DNA of 64,000 nt, taken from Pseudomonas huaxiensis (lineage in GTDB: Bacteria > Pseudomonadota > Gammaproteobacteria > Pseudomonadales > Pseudomonadaceae). Both the position numbers and the translations under genes were made by a program. Where the stretch lies: positions 1-64,000 of the forward strand of contig NZ_QKVL01000002.1 in NCBI RefSeq assembly GCF_003231275.1, given 5' to 3'. The notes under the pieces were generated by a model that did no database searches, was not told the origin of the DNA, and saw nothing but the letters and a program-made list of their open reading frames with translations. Shown one piece after another: positions 56,118 through 64,000 of this stretch. How positions within the stretch are numbered: position 1 is the stretch's first letter; each line of letters begins with the position of its first letter.

Positions 56118-58418
56118 TCAGAGATTCTCGTAGCGGTTCATGTCCAGAACCCCCGACTCCACCGGGTCGGTCTCTTTGATGTAGCTGTTCAGGTCATGGA
56201 AGTACTGCCAGAACTGCGGATGGCTGCGGCGCACGCCCCAACGCATGACGATCCGCTCGAACTTCGCCGTATCGTCGCGGGCGGCCTCCATGTCTTCGAC
56301 GAACTCCGGCACATCGCTGGCCGGTACGTTGAAGATGAAGTTCGGGTAGCTGCTCATCACGCCCGGATAGATGGTCAGCGTGTCCAGCCCCGGCTGGTAG
56401 CGGTAGGCCTCGCCCAGCATGAAGGCGACGTTGCTGTGCGCGCGGTTGCGCAGCATGCTGTAGACCTGCCGTTTGCCGCCCTGCCCCTCGATACGCAGCA
56501 AGGTCGCTTCTGGTAACTGACCAATCACCTTCAAACCCGCCGCCGGACGCGATGCCAGGCGGCTCAGGGCCTGCTCGACATCACGGAATTCCTCGCTGAC
56601 GGTGTCCCGCGAGCAATAGGCGCCGGTGCAGCGGTTGATCGGGTCAGGCGAGGCATTGAGGCTGCCAGTGCGCTCGATCAGCTTGAGGCCGAAATCACGC
56701 GTCGGGTTGCGCGGATCAAGCCTTAGCGCGGTTGGCGTGCTGGTGTCGATCTCCTCGTAGTCCATCCACATCTTGACCTTGCCACTGTTCTGATACCAGT
56801 TGCTGAGGATGTCGCCACGCTGGTCTGCCGGCATCAGGCGCAGGAAATTGACCTCCGCGCCGTTGCGGATCAGGTCGAAGTACAAGCGGGTCTGGGCCTG
56901 GTGCGAGACGTTGCCGTACACGTCGAAGTTGACCGCCAACTGGTAGTAAGTGCGTTCCAGCAACGGGTAGTCGAACAGCCACATCGTCAGCGGCACATCG
57001 CCGATCAGGCCCTTGGTCACCGAGGCACTGTCGAAGTGACGGAAGATGGTCAGCAGCGCGTTGTCGTTGCCAGCCCACAAACTCGACCAACTCGGTGCCG
57101 GCATGTCGGCGTAGGTGTCGCGGCGCAGGCTCTCGTACTCGTTGCGCTTGTCGCGGTAGGCGTGCCAGAGGCTGAGAATGCTGCCAACGTCGTCGATCTG
57201 ACCGGGCATTGCCAACAATGGCGTGGCTTCGGCACGGTACACCGCATCGGTGATATAGCGGTCGTGGGCGGGCTCCTGGAACAAAGCCCAGAAGTTGTCG
57301 CGAATCACGTCGGTGGCGATCTGCCCGCGGCACACCGGGCCACGGATAAAGGTGCGCACGAAGTATTCGGCGTTATCCAGCATGAACTGATAACGCGCGA
57401 CCGCCGGGATCGCCTCGAAGGTCTCGAATGGGTTGGAGCGGTGCCGTGGGCCGTAGCCGGGCAGCGACGTGGCATGCCAGTCGCCGCTGTAGAACAACTG
57501 CTTCACGCGCTTGAGCTTCTGCGGCCCCATCGGATAGGTGATGTGGGTCTTGTGCACGATCACGCCCTGCACAGGCATTAGCCGGTAGTAGAAGTCGGTA
57601 CCCGGCGGATCATTGGGCCGGCGCGTGGCAATCAGGTCGACGGGCTGGCCGCTCGGCGTGCGCGAACGCACCCACTGGAAGAAATGCCCCGGCTCGCCAC
57701 CGACAAAATAGATGTGCGCGAGGAACAGGTGCTCATAGAGCCAGCGCCCCACCAGCGCCTCGGAGGAACCCGGACGGTTCAGCAGTTCCTCCCACTCCGC
57801 GACCTGCGCCGCCTCCTTCGCGCTCGGCTGCACCGGGTTGTGCTCCACCGGCGCGCCCTGGGCCAGCCAGCGCTGCAGGGTCTGGTACTGGGCGTCGGTC
57901 AGGCCGGTGACGGCCAGCGGCATGCCTTCTTTCGGGTGCGCGCCGGCATACGCATCGAATTCGCCGGGCAACGGGCACAGGTTGTTGCGGTTCAGGCCAA
58001 GGACGATTTCCTCGGGCAGCTTGGCATTAGGCGTCAGCGGTGTGGTGTGCCCAAGTTCGAGCATCCGCGCCATCAACGCGGCCTGGCTGCCCTGGCGATC
58101 CAGCACCGAATTGAAGCCCATGCGCTGCCAGGCGGCCGGACCGCTGGCGTCATAGAACAATCGAGTCGGCGCGACCGCCTGGCTGCGATCGCCCTGGTAG
58201 ACGGGTACCTTCGACATGCCGCGGCTAGCGCCCTCGGCACTGCCGAGGTTGAGCTGGCAGGCCGCGTCATTGCAGGCGTGGCAGGCCACACACTTCTCGG
58301 TGAAAATCGGCTGGATGTCCCGAGTGTAGGAAATTGCTGGAGCGTTCTGAGGGGCTTGTCCGAGCGCCGCGCCACTGATGAACAGAGCGAAGGCGCCGGC
58401 AAGAAAGCGATGCACCAT
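56118..58418 (-). CDS. cti: Periplasmic fatty acid cis/trans isomerase Cti
   Basis: The 766-residue precursor has a signal peptide (about 20 residues, ending ALG-QA) and a cytochrome-c-type haem motif C43-V-A-C46-H47 (EKCVACHACNDAACQLNLGSA). Cti turns cis unsaturated acyl chains of phospholipids into trans ones without energy input when solvents or heat perturb the membrane. Length fits the known Pseudomonas enzyme, and the divergent arrangement with metH is the same as in other pseudomonads. Confidence 0.95.
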   Translation of the reverse strand: MVHRFLAGAFALFISGAALGQAPQNAPAISYTRDIQPIFTEKCVACHACNDAACQLNLGSAEGASRGMSKVPVYQGDRSQAVAPTRLFYDASGPAAWQRMGFNSVLDRQGSQAALMARMLELGHTTPLTPNAKLPEEIVLGLNRNNLCPLPGEFDAYAGAHPKEGMPLAVTGLTDAQYQTLQRWLAQGAPVEHNPVQPSAKEAAQVAEWEELLNRPGSSEALVGRWLYEHLFLAHIYFVGGEPGHFFQWVRSRTPSGQPVDLIATRRPNDPPGTDFYYRLMPVQGVIVHKTHITYPMGPQKLKRVKQLFYSGDWHATSLPGYGPRHRSNPFETFEAIPAVARYQFMLDNAEYFVRTFIRGPVCRGQIATDVIRDNFWALFQEPAHDRYITDAVYRAEATPLLAMPGQIDDVGSILSLWHAYRDKRNEYESLRRDTYADMPAPSWSSLWAGNDNALLTIFRHFDSASVTKGLIGDVPLTMWLFDYPLLERTYYQLAVNFDVYGNVSHQAQTRLYFDLIRNGAEVNFLRLMPADQRGDILSNWYQNSGKVKMWMDYEEIDTSTPTALRLDPRNPTRDFGLKLIERTGSLNASPDPINRCTGAYCSRDTVSEEFRDVEQALSRLASRPAAGLKVIGQLPEATLLRIEGQGGKRQVYSMLRNRAHSNVAFMLGEAYRYQPGLDTLTIYPGVMSSYPNFIFNVPASDVPEFVEDMEAARDDTAKFERIVMRWGVRRSHPQFWQYFHDLNSYIKETDPVESGVLDMNRYENL

Positions 58419-58481
58419 GTGCCGTATGTCCTGATTTCATAAAGGCTTTTCACGATTCTACGGTGGGCCGCGGTGCCAACA

Positions 58482-58494
58482 TGAATGAAATTCA
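58482..58494. promoter_or_regulatory. MetR-type box between cti and metH
   Basis: TGAATGAAATTCA fits TGAA-N5-TTCA, the consensus of the LysR-type regulator MetR, and extends to a 17-bp perfect palindrome (58480-58496). It lies 84-96 bp before the metH ATG, where an activator would be expected. Confidence 0.6.
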
Positions 58495-58577
58495 TGCAAA
58501 TGTGCAGCGCGTCTAAAAAGCGCGCAGCTTTGTTATCATCCCGCAACTTTCGTCTTTGTCTGACCCAGGTAGTCCCA

Positions 58578-62285
<3,708 letters not shown>

Positions 62286-62304
62286 GGGTCTAAAAGCCGC
62301 TGCA

Positions 62305-62330
62305 CGGCGGTTCGGGACACCGAACCGCCG
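62305..62330 (+). terminator. Hairpin after metH
   Basis: CGGCGGTTCGG (62305-62315) and CCGAACCGCCG (62320-62330) form a perfect 11-bp stem with a 4-nt loop, 20 bp after the metH stop. There is no T run. Confidence 0.55.
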
Positions 62331-62405
62331 TAAGTGGACCGCAAGCGGCTCTGCCAACGTCTTCAACGACTAGACTCTCTGTCAAACCTGAACAGGGAGC
62401 CCATC

Positions 62406-62624
62406 ATGGAAGATCCAAGCCAAGGCAAACCGCCCACCTTCTGGCAACTCCTGCACAGCACACTCGCCGCCGCCTTCGGCGTGCAGAGCGGCAAGAACCG
62501 CGCGCGCGACTTCACCCACGGCAAGCCCTCGCACTTCATCGCCATGGGCATCGCGTTCACCCTGGTGTTCATTCTGGTGCTGTACGGGCTGGTACAACTG
62601 GCCCTGCACCTTACCGCCCGCTGA
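62406..62624 (+). CDS. Small DUF2970 membrane protein
   Basis: The 72-residue protein has one hydrophobic helix near the C-terminus (IAMGIAFTLVFILVLYGLVQLALHL) and the DUF2970 opening (PTFWQLLHSTLAAAFGVQSGKNRARDF). CAGGGAG lies 7 bp upstream of the ATG. The function is unknown. Confidence 0.85.
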   Translation: MEDPSQGKPPTFWQLLHSTLAAAFGVQSGKNRARDFTHGKPSHFIAMGIAFTLVFILVLYGLVQLALHLTAR

Positions 62625-62630
62625 AACGAA

Positions 62631-62666
62631 AACCGCCCGCGGGGTCCATGCCGCGGGCGGTTTTCA
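62631..62666. terminator. Terminator after the DUF2970 gene
   Basis: AACCGCCCGCGG (62631-62642) and CCGCGGGCGGTT (62651-62662), with A-rich and T-rich flanks, can end transcription in both directions: the DUF2970 gene from the left and the 37-residue gene from the right. Confidence 0.88.
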
Positions 62667-62713
62667 TTTCAGGTCGCAAGATCACGGTTGTTGCAGGCAG
62701 CCTCAGCGCTCCA

Positions 62714-62827
62714 TCACTGATGGCTGACCCAATACACAGCGGTCACGACAACCAGGACAATCAGGCAGAGGATTGCCCAAGCGTCGACATTGCTGTCGCT
62801 TTTGACGGCTTTGGTCGGGTTTCCCAT
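62714..62827 (-). CDS. 37-residue single-helix membrane protein
   Basis: Reading the minus strand from 62827, ATG opens a 37-codon frame: MGNPTKAVKSDSNVDAWAIL, then a hydrophobic helix CLIVLVVVTAVYWVSHQ. A GAGG ribosome-binding site lies 7 bp before the ATG, and a terminator follows 48 bp after the stop. The charged N-terminus and one helix suggest an inner-membrane protein that assists a larger complex. No known family is recognised. Confidence 0.7.
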   Translation of the reverse strand: MGNPTKAVKSDSNVDAWAILCLIVLVVVTAVYWVSHQ

Positions 62828-63148
62828 TGCATTGCCTCTTTTATTGGTGGTTATGGGAATGCATACCCCCAGCAGTTAAGTCCAGCAATGCCCATTGCTC
62901 AAGCAGGGACTTTGACAAGTCGACGGACGCCCTGTCCGACCTTCGTTTCGTCGGTTGAAGGCATCTGCCAACCCCCTCGCAAAGACCGGTAAATGCCAGC
63001 AAATCTCACTTAGTCCAAATGGTTCTTTTCATATGCAAAAACATCACTTTTGCGCATAAATACAACCTGCTATCTTTCCCCGGCTCCGCATCCGGAGTGC
63101 GCGGCCGTGCGCGCGATTAGCTGCAAGCAGCTTGAGAACAGGACCCCT
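62828..63148. other. Non-coding region between the small gene and cysI
   Basis: These 321 bp have no convincing gene. The left part should hold the promoter of the small leftward gene. The right part (about 63029-63080) is AT-rich and has an imperfect inverted repeat, ATATGCAAAA and TTTTGCGCATA, which could be part of a CysB-controlled cysI promoter. Confidence 0.45.
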
Positions 63149-64000
63149 ATGTACGTATACGACGAGTACGATCAGCGGATCATCGAGGACCGCGTCAAGC
63201 AGTTCCGGGATCAGACCCGCCGCTACCTGGCCGGCGAACTGAGCGAAGAAGAATTCCGCCCTCTGCGCCTGCAGAACGGCCTCTATATCCAACGTTTTGC
63301 CCCGATGTTGCGGGTTGCCGTGCCTTACGGCCAGCTGACCTCGCGTCAGACCCGCCTGCTGGCGAAGATCGCTCGCGACTATGACAAGGGCTACGCGCAC
63401 ATCAGCACCCGGCAGAACGTCCAGTACAACTGGCCTGCCCTGGAAGACATCCCGGACATCCTCGCCGAACTGGCCACCGTGCAGATGCACGCGATCCAGA
63501 CCAGCGGCAACTGCCTGCGCAACGTCACCACCGACCAGTTCGCCGGTGTCGCTGCCGACGAGTTGATCGATCCGCGCCCATGGTGCGAGATCGTCCGTCA
63601 GTGGACGACCTTCCACCCGGAATTCGCCTACCTGCCGCGCAAGTTCAAGATCGCCATCAACGGCTCGACCAGCGACCGCGCGGCCATCGAAGTGCACGAT
63701 ATCGGCCTGGAGCCGGTGCACAACGAAGCCGGCGAGCTGGGCTTCCGCGTACTGGTCGGTGGCGGCCTTGGCCGTACCCCGGTAATCGGCGCCTTCATCA
63801 ATGAGTTCCTGCCATGGCAGGACCTGCTGAGCTACCTGGACGCCATCCTGCGGGTTTACAACCGCTACGGCCGTCGTGACAACAAGTACAAGGCGCGGAT
63901 CAAGATCCTGGTCAAGGCCCTGACGCCGGAAGTGTTTGCCGAGAAGGTCGAGGCCGAAATGGTCCACCTGCGCGGCGGCAGCAGCACCCTGACCGATGCC
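63149..64000 (+). CDS. cysI: Sulfite/nitrite reductase haemoprotein CysI (5' part, cut by window end)
   Basis: The frame is open from the ATG at 63149 to the end of the window (284 codons, about half of the usual about 550). The opening MYVYDEYDQRIIEDRVKQF, then RLQNGLYIQRFAPMLRVAVPYG, and HISTRQNVQYNWP with GNCLRNVTTDQFAG, are typical of Pseudomonas CysI, which reduces sulfite to sulfide with a sirohaem and a 4Fe-4S cluster. The cluster cysteines lie beyond the window. AACAGGA precedes the start. Confidence 0.93.
   Translation, partial: MYVYDEYDQRIIEDRVKQFRDQTRRYLAGELSEEEFRPLRLQNGLYIQRFAPMLRVAVPYGQLTSRQTRLLAKIARDYDKGYAHISTRQNVQYNWPALEDIPDILAELATVQMHAIQTSGNCLRNVTTDQFAGVAADELIDPRPWCEIVRQWTTFHPEFAYLPRKFKIAINGSTSDRAAIEVHDIGLEPVHNEAGELGFRVLVGGGLGRTPVIGAFINEFLPWQDLLSYLDAILRVYNRYGRRDNKYKARIKILVKALTPEVFAEKVEAEMVHLRGGSSTLTDA

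Noticed and set aside
58419..58577. Cobalamin riboswitch upstream of metH.
   Set aside because: The gap is only 159 bp and shows no B12-box-like conserved sequence; a MetR-type palindrome explains the symmetry instead.
62648..62992. Plus-strand open frame of 114 codons.
   Set aside because: It starts within the terminator hairpin, has no ribosome-binding site and runs opposite the better-supported 37-residue gene.

Overview
The window is about 64 kb of GC-rich chromosomal DNA from a Pseudomonas, most likely of the fluorescens/putida type. The evidence is the complete phenylacetate (paa) cluster in Pseudomonas style (paaL symporter plus OprD-type porin), the cti/metH/nfuA neighbourhood, a DUF2388 protein, several Pseudomonas-type REP palindromes and a periplasmic AmpC. 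No rRNA, tRNA, CRISPR array, transposase or prophage gene was recognised.

Layout. 1-11.5 kb is housekeeping and accessory genes: an SBF-like transporter divergent from an AraC regulator, a periplasmic thioredoxin-fold protein, an MFS exporter, a SRPBCC protein, a chemoreceptor, AmpC, a TetR-controlled SDR/DsbA-like pair, a LysE exporter and a secreted HExxH protein. 11.9-15.8 kb encodes a RocA-type response regulator and a BvgS/RocS-like hybrid kinase. 15.9-23.2 kb is an amine-catabolic island: FCD regulator plus a stand-alone Cache protein, divergent from an aminobutyraldehyde-type dehydrogenase, then a DmmA-like protein, a flavin/2Fe-2S reductase and a haem-dependent oxidative N-demethylase, then an MFS transporter. 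23.3-29.1 kb holds a soluble PAS-PAS chemoreceptor (BdlA-like), a GntR-like LacI regulator, an iron alcohol dehydrogenase and a biosynthetic threonine deaminase with a complete attenuation leader.

29.2-49.7 kb is the phenylacetate region. paaY-paaX, followed by a large P47/TULIP-like gene, run leftward. paaFGHIJK runs rightward. A TetR/NAD(P)H-oxidoreductase pair on the other strand interrupts the cluster, and then paaABCDE, a DUF485 protein, paaL, an OprD porin and paaZ follow. Phenylacetate enters through the porin and PaaL, is activated by PaaK, epoxidised by PaaABCDE, isomerised by PaaG, opened and oxidised by PaaZ, and beta-oxidised by PaaFGHJ to acetyl-CoA and succinyl-CoA. PaaI and PaaY remove dead-end thioesters, and PaaX represses through conserved operators.

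49.8-55 kb carries two TonB-dependent receptors behind an ANR-like box and a sigma-54-like promoter, and a small PH-like protein. 55.3-64 kb has nfuA, cti (cis/trans isomerase) divergent from metH with a MetR-type box between them, a DUF2970 protein, an unlisted 37-residue membrane protein, and the first half of cysI, which runs off the window.

The most interesting items are the ilvA attenuator with an apparently leaderless leader peptide, the haem N-demethylase island with its stand-alone Cache protein, the P47-like gene behind paaX, the split of the paa cluster, and a 202-bp palindromic element whose second copy is cut by the left window edge.
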